Part shown: in pieces, positions 1 through 6,235 of the stretch
How positions within the stretch are numbered: the first letter of the stretch is position 1
Layout of the letters: each line of letters opens with the position of its first letter
Source of the DNA: a bacterium
GTDB lineage: Bacteria; Chlamydiota; Chlamydiia; Chlamydiales; Rhabdochlamydiaceae
DNA length: 9,387 bases
Direction: 5' to 3'
NCBI GenBank assembly: GCA_021802305.1
Contig: JAKAAD010000037.1
Coordinates: 1 to 9,387, forward strand
Made by a program: the position numbers and the translations under genes
The notes under the pieces: model-generated
The model's input: only the letters and a program-made list of their open reading frames with translations
Told to the model about the DNA's origin: nothing
Databases searched by the model: none

Positions 1-624
1 CCCGTCCCGCTTGCCGTGTAGTCGATTGATTTGCTCCTGTAATTTTTGATTGTTTGCACGATGCTTCTCGCTCATTGTAGCGTGCATCTCAATCTCTTGT
101 TGAAAAGCTAATTTTATCCCTTCTAAACGTTGGCACGTGAGCTGCAATTGCAGCTCCATTTGTTTAAGTTCTGCTATCTTTTTTTCCATTGCTTCCCCAC
201 ATCCAATGTCCTTCAGTAGAGTGAGGATAGCGATGAGCTCTTTCGCATAGGGAATGGAGCTCGTTTCAAACTTGCACAACAATGCCCCCCACTCCTCTTG
301 TACAGCTTTGCCTTCTCTTAAAAGTGTTTCAAACGCAATCAAGCTATCCCGCATTGCTTTTGCCTGAGAGGCATGCTTCTCAGCGCTCTTTTCTAAGCTT
401 TCTCGAATATCTTGTTGCTTTATGTAACGCGCAGACCAAGCAAGCAGTGTTGTCAAAATCACATATCGATACTTTCTACGAAGAGATCTATGTTGCACGA
501 CCGCGGAAACAGCACGAATTGCAGAAACTGCAGCCCCCATCCAGAGAGCCGTACTTTTCCAACTCTTTGTGGTAGGCCAAAAAGCATCCGAGCCCATTGA
601 GGCAATACTCAATGCCGTGAGCAT
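1..624 (-). CDS. Unrecognised membrane/coiled-coil protein, 5' part (runs off left edge)
   Basis: The minus strand is open without a stop from an ATG at 622-624 to the window edge, 208 codons, so the C-terminus is missing. An AGGA sits 7 nt before the ATG and a good promoter lies further upstream, which fixes the start. The protein begins MLTALSIASM. It has two hydrophobic stretches, about residues 26-43 and 54-68, separated by a short basic linker (HRSLRRKYR). From about residue 68 it is charged and helical, and residues about 145-205 are rich in E, K, Q and L with a coiled-coil look. I do not recognise a named family. Two close hydrophobic segments followed by a coiled coil resemble chlamydial inclusion-membrane (Inc) proteins, but that is inference from architecture only. 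The gene points away from the nagZ operon and has its own promoter. Confidence 0.8.
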   Translation of the reverse strand, partial: MLTALSIASMGSDAFWPTTKSWKSTALWMGAAVSAIRAVSAVVQHRSLRRKYRYVILTTLLAWSARYIKQQDIRESLEKSAEKHASQAKAMRDSLIAFETLLREGKAVQEEWGALLCKFETSSIPYAKELIAILTLLKDIGCGEAMEKKIAELKQMELQLQLTCQRLEGIKLAFQQEIEMHATMSEKHRANNQKLQEQINRLHGKRDG

Positions 625-638
625 CGCAACGTCCTTTT

Positions 639-655
639 AAAACAAATTTTGTTTT
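639..655. repeat. Perfect AT-rich palindrome in the leader of the 1-624 gene
   Basis: AAAACAAA and TTTGTTTT form a perfect 8-bp dyad around a single central T. It lies between the predicted transcript start (near 664) and the RBS of the minus-strand gene. It could be a repressor site or a weak leader hairpin. Its A/T-only character (one C and one G) means chance is not excluded. Confidence 0.45.
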
Positions 656-670
656 GCATGATCGCGGCTT

Positions 671-698
671 ATCATACCAGACGCTGAAAATCTGTCTA
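671..698 (-). promoter_or_regulatory. Sigma-70-type (chlamydial sigma-66) promoter for the 1-624 gene
   Basis: Read on the minus strand, TAGACA (698-693) is followed after 16 nt by TATGAT (676-671). Each hexamer has one mismatch to TTGACA and TATAAT. The expected transcript start is near 664, which would give a leader of about 40 nt before the ATG at 624. The spacing, strand and distance all fit. No experimental support is available from sequence alone. Confidence 0.6.
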
Positions 699-781
699 TG
701 GAAAAGTGATCGACGTGTATCTACAAATGCTTTAGGTTTCTTTCTTGGTGTATCTTAGGTAGAATTCCCAACGAAGACTCC

Positions 782-1564
782 TCATGTACATCTTTGTGCA
801 TACTGCTGCCACAGCTTCCAATGAATTGTAGCGTGCCCCCCGCTACTTCCGGTAATCACTGTTGTGCTCCCTTGTTTGTTGGCATTTTTGAGCAATTCCA
901 CCAGCACTGCATCATCTCGATTACCAACTATTTCATCAGGTTCTTCGAAGTACAAAAGGATGTTCAATGATAACCCATGTAATCGCTTGATTGAATCAAG
1001 AGGGCAAAAATGGTTACGACGGTATTGATGTGCAATCGCCTCTAATTCGGGATTTGGCTCTCGCTTCTCCATGATCTCTTCCACAGATTTTAGAGGAGCA
1101 TCTAAAAGAACAATTCCCTTCTGTATTGCAAGCAAAATGGTTGCTTTTTCTTTTTCTGAGATGCCAATCTCTTTGAGCTGTTCGTCATATGTCTTTGTGT
1201 TGAGAACGCCGAGAATATTGATGAGGGCAGCTCCTCCTGCAGAAAAACCATAGGTATCGATCGCGGTTCGACATTCATCGACCACACAATGCTTGAGAAC
1301 GTATAGAGCTGGAAGCAATTCTTCCATAGTGCCAAAAGAAAGCTTCTCTGGATCGCAAGGTCTCTCGAGCAAATCGTGATCGGGAAAATTAAAGCCAACG
1401 AGGGTTGCATCTACCAACTTTGTTGCTTTGACCATTTCGATGATTCGGAAATTAGCCCCGTATCCATGTAAACAAACTATCGTTCGCGCATTCGTTCCTG
1501 GCAGCGAAACGAGATGGAGATCGTGTGCAAATGGGTGCCTTAGCGTTCGTACATTTTTTCGCAT
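782..1564 (-). CDS. Alpha/beta-hydrolase fold protein, unknown substrate
   Basis: This 260-residue protein has the landmarks of a serine alpha/beta hydrolase. HGYGAN at 33-38 is the oxyanion-hole strand-loop. GFSAG at 106-110 is the nucleophile elbow, with Ser108 as nucleophile. EEPDE around Asp210 is the likely acid and GGHATIH the likely histidine (His244). The usual length of such a single-domain hydrolase is 250-300, so it looks complete. No signal peptide is visible, so it is probably cytosolic. Its first 25 nt overlap the end of the GH3 glycosidase gene, so it is likely translated from the same transcript; only a weak AGG lies 5 nt ahead of its ATG. The substrate cannot be read from the sequence. 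Operon context makes an esterase or amidase acting on cell-wall-derived material possible, but this is a guess. Confidence 0.85.
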   Translation of the reverse strand: MRKNVRTLRHPFAHDLHLVSLPGTNARTIVCLHGYGANFRIIEMVKATKLVDATLVGFNFPDHDLLERPCDPEKLSFGTMEELLPALYVLKHCVVDECRTAIDTYGFSAGGAALINILGVLNTKTYDEQLKEIGISEKEKATILLAIQKGIVLLDAPLKSVEEIMEKREPNPELEAIAHQYRRNHFCPLDSIKRLHGLSLNILLYFEEPDEIVGNRDDAVLVELLKNANKQGSTTVITGSSGGHATIHWKLWQQYAQRCT

Positions 1565-3129
1565 ACTGCCTGAATGGATGGAATTGTAGGACTAAATGTC
1601 CACCAAACGTGTTTTGCCATGGGGAAAAGCTCAGCATCCAATGGATCTCTCACCACAATGAGCACATGGGGTTTTCCTCTGTCCAGAAGCCCTTGTATGA
1701 GTGCCTGCTGCGATCGGCTCTTCCAAGCATTGTATGAAAAGATGCATAGAACATCGGCCTCCTCCATCCTCTTCCTTGCATTTTCTATTTCATCGGTGGA
1801 AGGATGCAGCCCTTTAAAAAAGAACACATCCGAGCCTGCTCTAAAAGATGTTTGCGACAACGCTTCTCGCAATAATTCTGGAGCAACCATCAAGATTTTC
1901 TTTTCGCTGAGATCCGGTAGAGGTTCGCGATGTACTTCTTGTAAAGCGAGAGCTGCCACCTTTTTGGCAAGAGCTTGGTGCATTGCCCATGGGACATCCG
2001 TTGCAGGAGTCTCTTGATAGAGATACTTTTCCTTCAACGCAAGAACTCTTCCTACTGCTTCGTCGAGCCGTTCTATTGTGATCCTTCCTTCTTCTACCGC
2101 ACGCATGAGCGCACTGTGGATCGATTTCATATCAGCAACCGTTAACTCGCATGTGCCTGCAAAACTGATCGGTTGCCTTCCTCCCAAAATGAGCAAATCG
2201 CAACCAGCATTGATCGCTTGGATCGCCGCTTCTTCCACCGTTTGGCATTTTTTTAATACCCCTTGCATCACCAATGAATCTGAAATCACAACTCCTGAAA
2301 AGTGCAAAACATCTCTAAGGTAGGCAATGGTATTTTTTGATAATGTGGCACAATTTTTTGTATCCAATGCGGGCACTAATATGTGAGCAGTCATGATGGC
2401 TTCTGCTTCAGGAGCAAGTCGCTCAAATGGAATGAGTTCGATTTTGCGCAACATGTCCATCGACTTGCGAACAATAGGTAGATTTTCATGCGAATCCGTA
2501 TCGACATCGCCATGACCGGGGAAATGCTTAGGCACTCCAATCACATGCGCTCGCTTATTGCCTTGCAACATCCTGTGGCCAAAAGCAGCAACTAATGCCG
2601 GATCATCCCCAAAAGAACGAATGCCTATTACGGGATTTTTTGGGTTCACATTGACATCGATCACCGGAGCTAAATTCATATTGGCTCCCACAGAACGAAG
2701 CTCCTCCCCCATGGCAAAAGCAATCTCTTCTGCAAGATCAAGGTTTTTGGTTCTTCCGAGCGCTCCATTGCCGGGAAACGAAGTAAACCCTTGATGGAAT
2801 CGACTCACTACTCCCCCTTCTTGATCCACAGAAATGAATAAGGGGATGGGATTGCGATTTTGTTGAGCTATGGATTGCAACCCTTGGCTCAGAACGCGCA
2901 CTTGATGAGGAGAATGAAGACCATTTGCCCAACTGTAGTAAATGATCCCGCCCACTCCAAGATCTTGGATCAAACACTTTGCATCTTCATTCGCTTCTTC
3001 GCCATGAAAATGCACCATGAGCAATTGCCCTACTTTTTCTTTCATCGTCATCTCTTTGGGCAAACAAACCACTATTGAGGGAAGAAAGAAAGCACAACAT
3101 ATGGAGAGCCATTTCATTTTCAATTGCAT
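1540..3129 (-). CDS. nagZ: Exported GH3 beta-N-acetylhexosaminidase (NagZ-like)
   Basis: Glycoside hydrolase family 3 enzyme of 529 residues, expected to remove N-acetylglucosamine from muropeptides or similar glycans. Residues 7-22 form a hydrophobic export signal after MQLKMKW. There is no good lipobox, because Val rather than Gly/Ala/Ser precedes Cys22. The TIM barrel covers about residues 26-370: VDQEGG (101-106) is the substrate-binding strand, KHFPGHG (201-207) followed by D212-S213-H214 is the family's His/Asp acid-base dyad, and SD in ISDSLVM (282-288) gives the nucleophile Asp284. Residues about 405-529 form an additional alpha/beta domain. E. coli NagZ is about 340 residues and cytosolic, so this resembles the longer, exported two-domain Bacillus type. 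The start is supported by AAGAGG 6 nt before the ATG. It is the first gene of an operon with the downstream hydrolase and is divergent from thyX. Confidence 0.93.
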   Translation of the reverse strand: MQLKMKWLSICCAFFLPSIVVCLPKEMTMKEKVGQLLMVHFHGEEANEDAKCLIQDLGVGGIIYYSWANGLHSPHQVRVLSQGLQSIAQQNRNPIPLFISVDQEGGVVSRFHQGFTSFPGNGALGRTKNLDLAEEIAFAMGEELRSVGANMNLAPVIDVNVNPKNPVIGIRSFGDDPALVAAFGHRMLQGNKRAHVIGVPKHFPGHGDVDTDSHENLPIVRKSMDMLRKIELIPFERLAPEAEAIMTAHILVPALDTKNCATLSKNTIAYLRDVLHFSGVVISDSLVMQGVLKKCQTVEEAAIQAINAGCDLLILGGRQPISFAGTCELTVADMKSIHSALMRAVEEGRITIERLDEAVGRVLALKEKYLYQETPATDVPWAMHQALAKKVAALALQEVHREPLPDLSEKKILMVAPELLREALSQTSFRAGSDVFFFKGLHPSTDEIENARKRMEEADVLCIFSYNAWKSRSQQALIQGLLDRGKPHVLIVVRDPLDAELFPMAKHVWWTFSPTIPSIQAVCEKMYER

Positions 3130-3134
3130 ACTAA

Positions 3135-3197
3135 ACCTCTTGCATAACTAAGCTTTTGTCAATTTTCAATCGATGAAGCCTTAGTTACGCAAGAGGT
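3135..3197. repeat. Long inverted repeat between nagZ and thyX (18-bp arms, one mismatch)
   Basis: Arm 3135-3152 pairs with arm 3180-3197 at 17 of 18 positions; the only mismatch is A3144 with C3188. The intervening 27 nt are A/T-rich. Outside the arms a CTA triplet occurs on both sides (3131-3133 and 3198-3200). The repeat could be an RNA hairpin in the nagZ leader, a protein binding site, or the two joined ends of a vanished insertion element. The arm sequence CCTCTTGCATAAC resembles in style the ends of some IS5-family elements, but this is recollection, not a match I could verify. Confidence 0.85.
3136..3141 (-). promoter_or_regulatory. nagZ ribosome binding site, inside an inverted-repeat arm
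   Basis: AAGAGG read on the minus strand lies 6 nt before the ATG at 3129, an ideal spacing. It sits inside the left arm (3135-3152) of the long inverted repeat, so a transcript starting upstream of about 3197 could pair this site with 3191-3196 and hide it from ribosomes. Confidence 0.65.
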
Positions 3198-3199
3198 CT

Positions 3200-3205
3200 A
3201 TTATA
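3200..3205 (-). promoter_or_regulatory. Candidate -10 box for nagZ
   Basis: The minus strand reads TATAAT exactly at 3205-3200. No convincing -35 box lies 16-18 nt upstream, only a weak TTCCAA at about 3229-3224. If used, transcription would start near 3193 and the nagZ leader would include almost the whole inverted repeat. The plus strand overlaps it with TATTAT (3199-3204), which could serve thyX but also lacks a -35 box. Confidence 0.3.
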
Positions 3206-3376
3206 CACAAGTGCATGCAAAAATTGGAAATTTGGCAAGAAGGCGCCCTGCATTTAAACCAAGCAAAGCTGCCGTTGAAGCAGCACAATTTGAAGTGATT
3301 ATGCGATGTAAAAGAGCTCAACTGCTGTGGCTGTCCGCCGTAGCCAAAACCCTATTTTTGCATGCACTTGTGTATA
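3202..3376. repeat. Perfect 23-nt inverted repeat enclosing 129 nt, MITE-like or structured leader
   Basis: Positions 3202-3224 are the exact reverse complement of 3354-3376 (all 23 positions). Pairing continues imperfectly inward, for example GG 3226-3227 with CC 3351-3352. The enclosed segment carries a small inner hairpin (GCTGC / GCAGC around 3269-3286) and no convincing coding content. The element begins 2 nt after the outer end of the preceding inverted repeat. It lies wholly upstream of the chosen thyX start and would be in the thyX leader if transcription starts near its left end. Possible identities are a small non-autonomous mobile element, a leader RNA hairpin or a regulatory site. 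Confidence 0.8.
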
Positions 3377-3444
3377 GGCCATTTGCATTTTCCAAGCCAT
3401 TCTGTCATTTTAGAGACTGTCGCTTGAACAACAGACTCTTATGT

Positions 3445-3451
3445 AGGAAGG
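3445..3451 (+). promoter_or_regulatory. thyX ribosome binding site that decides the start
   Basis: AGGAAGG lies 8 nt before the ATG at 3460. No comparable site precedes the in-frame GTG at 3211, so translation most likely begins at 3460 even though the frame stays open for 83 codons further upstream. Confidence 0.75.
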
Positions 3452-3459
3452 TTTTACCG

Positions 3460-5076
3460 ATGACACGCAATTGTGAAACATTTACCGAGAACCAGCATGC
3501 TATTCTCGAGCACTATGTCACAAGCACCACAAGTAATGTCTTTGCGCTTTGCAATTTGCCGGAAGTGGTCAAGGGAGCGCTTTTTTCTCGTTACTCTCGT
3601 TCCCTATTAGGACTTCGATCGCTTCTCCTCAAAGAGTTCATCCTCAATGAAGAGACTGCCTTTCCCTCCATTACAGGAATTGCAAATGCACGAGAAGGTC
3701 ACATTGATGCCATACGAAAGGCTCAGAATTTTTACGACAGGATTCTCGATGGCTATGGAGATGATTCCATTGGGGAGTTAGGAGGTACCCATCTTGCATT
3801 GGAGGGCATTTCCGTGATTGCAACAAAAGTCATCGAAGATTGTCGCATTGGCGGTTCCCCTCTTGAAAAATCGACGCGCTATATCTATTTTGATCAAAAA
3901 ATAGATGGCGAATACCTCTTCTATAAAGAACCGATTTTAATGGCTTCAGCCTATCGCAATCTCTATCTAGAGACGTGCAACGCTCTTTTCGATACGTATT
4001 CTCAATTAATTCCTCCTCTAACAGAAAAATTGAGCATTACTTTCCCTAAAGAAGAAGACATTTCCCCGACTGCCTACCATGCTGCACTGCGCGCAAAGGT
4101 TCTGGATTGCTTGCGCGGCCTTCTTCCGGCTAGCGTGCTTACGAATCTAGGAGTGTTTGGAAATGGCCGATTTTTTGAAAATCTTTGCCAAAAGCTCCAT
4201 GCACATACTCTTGTGGAATTGCAAGATTTAGGAAAAAAAGCGCATAGAGAGCTATCCAAGGTCATCCCATCCTTTGTTCGGCGAGGAGAATTGGGCCATA
4301 GACACCAAAAAGCACATGCGGAATACGTGCAACACGTGCAAAGCGCTTTAAAAACGCTCATGCACCGCACTCCTGTACAACCCACAGAAAGGTCTACACC
4401 GGGAGTCCATTTAGTTGCATTTGATCCCGATAACCCCGCCAAAGTGGCAGCTGCGCTTCTCTATGAACATTCTCGAAGTTCCTATGATGCTCTTCTTGCG
4501 GCCTGTAAAAGTATGCCTCCGGAAGAGCTATCTGCCATTTTAGATGCAGCTGCTCATCCGCGAACGAATCGACGTCAGAAGTCACCGCGCGCTTTGGAAT
4601 ACGCATCGTTCACGTTTGAGATCATTGCTGATTATGGAATCTATCGAGATTTGCAACGCCATCGCACGCTGACACAAGAACGCCAATTTCTTACTTGTGA
4701 TTTAGGCTATTACATCCCGCGCGAAATCATCGACACAGAACTCGAAGGACCTTATCGAAACGCAATGCACATGGCAAGTAATGCTTTTCGCAGTATTTCC
4801 TCTGAATTCCCGGAAGAAGCACAGTACGTTGTTCCCATGGCACATTATATTCGCTGGAGTTGGCACATCAATCTGCGCGCTCTTCAATGGATCTGCGAAC
4901 TTCGCTCCGCGCCTCAAGGACACCCTAATTATCGCTTCATCGCACAAGAGCTTGCAAAGATAGTCGTGAATGTTCAACCCTGTTTTGAACGATTTTTTAA
5001 ATTTGTAGATTGGGAAGGCTATGAGCTCGGTAGACTTGGACAAGAGCTGCGCATCGCAGAAAAAAAGAGTCAATAG
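3460..5076 (+). CDS. thyX: Double-length FAD-dependent thymidylate synthase ThyX
   Basis: ThyX makes dTMP from dUMP using methylenetetrahydrofolate, FAD and NADPH. The 538-residue product is about twice the usual 220-250 because it contains two Thy1-like repeats, about residues 90-275 and 365-520, a form known from Chlamydiae. Repeat 2 has the fold-typical ALEYASFTFEI (378-388) and RHR (400-402), plus the dUMP-contact region around NLRALQW (471-477) and ELR (480-482). The canonical motif serine, ten residues after the first Arg of RHR, is Phe410 there. Repeat 1 keeps EKSTRY (136-141) with Ser138, but its RHR-equivalent is CRI (128-130). The two halves therefore seem to supply complementary parts of the active site. 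The start at 3460 is chosen for its strong RBS. The gene is the first of an overlapping set with tyrP (56-nt overlap) and uvrB. Confidence 0.93.
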   Translation: MTRNCETFTENQHAILEHYVTSTTSNVFALCNLPEVVKGALFSRYSRSLLGLRSLLLKEFILNEETAFPSITGIANAREGHIDAIRKAQNFYDRILDGYGDDSIGELGGTHLALEGISVIATKVIEDCRIGGSPLEKSTRYIYFDQKIDGEYLFYKEPILMASAYRNLYLETCNALFDTYSQLIPPLTEKLSITFPKEEDISPTAYHAALRAKVLDCLRGLLPASVLTNLGVFGNGRFFENLCQKLHAHTLVELQDLGKKAHRELSKVIPSFVRRGELGHRHQKAHAEYVQHVQSALKTLMHRTPVQPTERSTPGVHLVAFDPDNPAKVAAALLYEHSRSSYDALLAACKSMPPEELSAILDAAAHPRTNRRQKSPRALEYASFTFEIIADYGIYRDLQRHRTLTQERQFLTCDLGYYIPREIIDTELEGPYRNAMHMASNAFRSISSEFPEEAQYVVPMAHYIRWSWHINLRALQWICELRSAPQGHPNYRFIAQELAKIVVNVQPCFERFFKFVDWEGYELGRLGQELRIAEKKSQ

Positions 5077-6235
5077 TAAAGAGATTGGCGGGATGCTTCT
5101 CATTGCGGGGAGTTGCATTGGCGCAGGAATGCTGGGACTACCTATCTTAAGTGGGCTTGCTGGATTTTTCCCTTCGCTACTCCTCTTCTTTCTCTCCTGG
5201 CTTTTTATGACAGTGAGTGCCTACCTGCTCGTTGAAGTGATGAGTTGGTATCCGCATCAGGTCAATCTACTTACAATGGTAGAACAAAACCTGGGTGCTT
5301 GGGGAAAAATTCTTTGCTGGATCACCTATCTTTTCCTCTTCTATGCTCTATTGGTTGCGTACATTTCTGGAATCTCAAACTTATTGCTCACTATGTTTTC
5401 CATTCCTTCCTGGGCGGGAGCGCTCTTTTTTGTTTTGCTCTTTGGTGGCATTGTGGCTCTTGGCGTCCGCGCTGTGGATTTGACCAATAGAGCGCTTATG
5501 GTGGGCAAACTCCTCTTCTTTGGATTTCTCATTGCCATGGGTCTTCCTACAATCAACCTTGATTTTCTCTTGCGCAGTGCTCCTACATACATGCTCGCTC
5601 CTCTTCCGATTCTCGTCATTGCCTTTGGCTTTCACAATATGATCCCCAGTCTTTTTGGATATCTACAAGGTGACATTCGCCGTTTAAAGCGAACCATTCT
5701 CGGAGGAAGCCTTCTCACTCTCGCGCTCTATCTTATTTGGCAAATCCTCGTTTTAGGGATTGTTCCCTTCCCGTTTCTACTTCGCAGCTTGCAATTGGGA
5801 GAAGAAGCTTCGCAAGCAATGGCTCATGTGATGTCTTCTCCTTTTTTGCGCATATTTTCTCAGGGATTTGCCTTTTTCGCCTTGCTCACATCTTTTCTCG
5901 CACAAGCACTCAGCCTCGTCCATTTTCTAGCTGATGGGCTCAAAATGGAACGAAAAGAATCTCTCTTTCTTTGCATGTTGACTTTTGTCCCCCCTCTTAT
6001 TCCTGCGCTTATCTCGCCGCGACTCTTTTTTGCAGCGCTGAATTTTGCAGGAGGGATTTGCGCTGTGATTCTTTTTGGGCTTCTTCCTGCATGCATGGTG
6101 TGGATTGGCCGCTACTATCGAGCAAACACCCCTCCGGTTCGAGAAACAATGGGCGGAAGAGCAACTCTTCTTTGTACGATTGCATTTGCTTCTTTTGTGA
6201 TGATTTTGCAAATGTTCTCCATGACTCATGGATAA
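5021..6235 (+). CDS. tyrP: TyrP-type aromatic amino acid permease (HAAAP family)
   Basis: This 404-residue inner-membrane protein has about 11 hydrophobic segments: roughly 23-46, 49-72, 97-125, 131-150, 157-176, 192-215, 224-248, 280-304, 314-334, 336-364 and 381-400. The first contains GAGMLGLP (34-41), the glycine-rich unwound helix typical of the HAAAP branch of the APC superfamily, which imports tyrosine or tryptophan with protons. Chlamydia species carry tyrP genes of this kind. The length matches the family. The ATG at 5021 lies inside the end of thyX (56-nt overlap), with GGGA 5 nt ahead. The next Met (residue 25) would cut into the first membrane helix, so the longer form is preferred, although a start shortly downstream at TTG codon 6 is possible. 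Tyrosine versus tryptophan preference cannot be read from the sequence. Confidence 0.9.
   Translation: MSSVDLDKSCASQKKRVNSKEIGGMLLIAGSCIGAGMLGLPILSGLAGFFPSLLLFFLSWLFMTVSAYLLVEVMSWYPHQVNLLTMVEQNLGAWGKILCWITYLFLFYALLVAYISGISNLLLTMFSIPSWAGALFFVLLFGGIVALGVRAVDLTNRALMVGKLLFFGFLIAMGLPTINLDFLLRSAPTYMLAPLPILVIAFGFHNMIPSLFGYLQGDIRRLKRTILGGSLLTLALYLIWQILVLGIVPFPFLLRSLQLGEEASQAMAHVMSSPFLRIFSQGFAFFALLTSFLAQALSLVHFLADGLKMERKESLFLCMLTFVPPLIPALISPRLFFAALNFAGGICAVILFGLLPACMVWIGRYYRANTPPVRETMGGRATLLCTIAFASFVMILQMFSMTHG

Noticed and set aside
282..575. A 97-codon plus-strand ORF
   Set aside because: It is antisense to the minus-strand coiled-coil gene at 1-624, which has an RBS, a promoter and consistent protein features.
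1574..2017. A 147-codon plus-strand ORF
   Set aside because: It is antisense to the 3' part of nagZ and its translation shows no family features.
3064..3129. NagZ as a lipoprotein
   Set aside because: The residue before the candidate Cys22 is Val, which does not fit the lipobox, so an ordinary export signal is preferred.
3201..3209. TTATACACA, an exact match to the DnaA-box consensus
   Set aside because: It is isolated: the opposite arm has only an 8-of-9 version near 3369-3377, and there is no box cluster, dnaA/dnaN neighbour or AT-rich unwinding region, so an origin is not supported.
3256..3350. Possible tRNA or small RNA fold in the segment enclosed by the 23-nt repeats
   Set aside because: A small GCTGC/GCAGC hairpin is present, but there is no T-loop signature or cloverleaf arrangement.
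4074..4442. A 122-codon minus-strand ORF
   Set aside because: It is antisense to thyX, with no RBS or motif.
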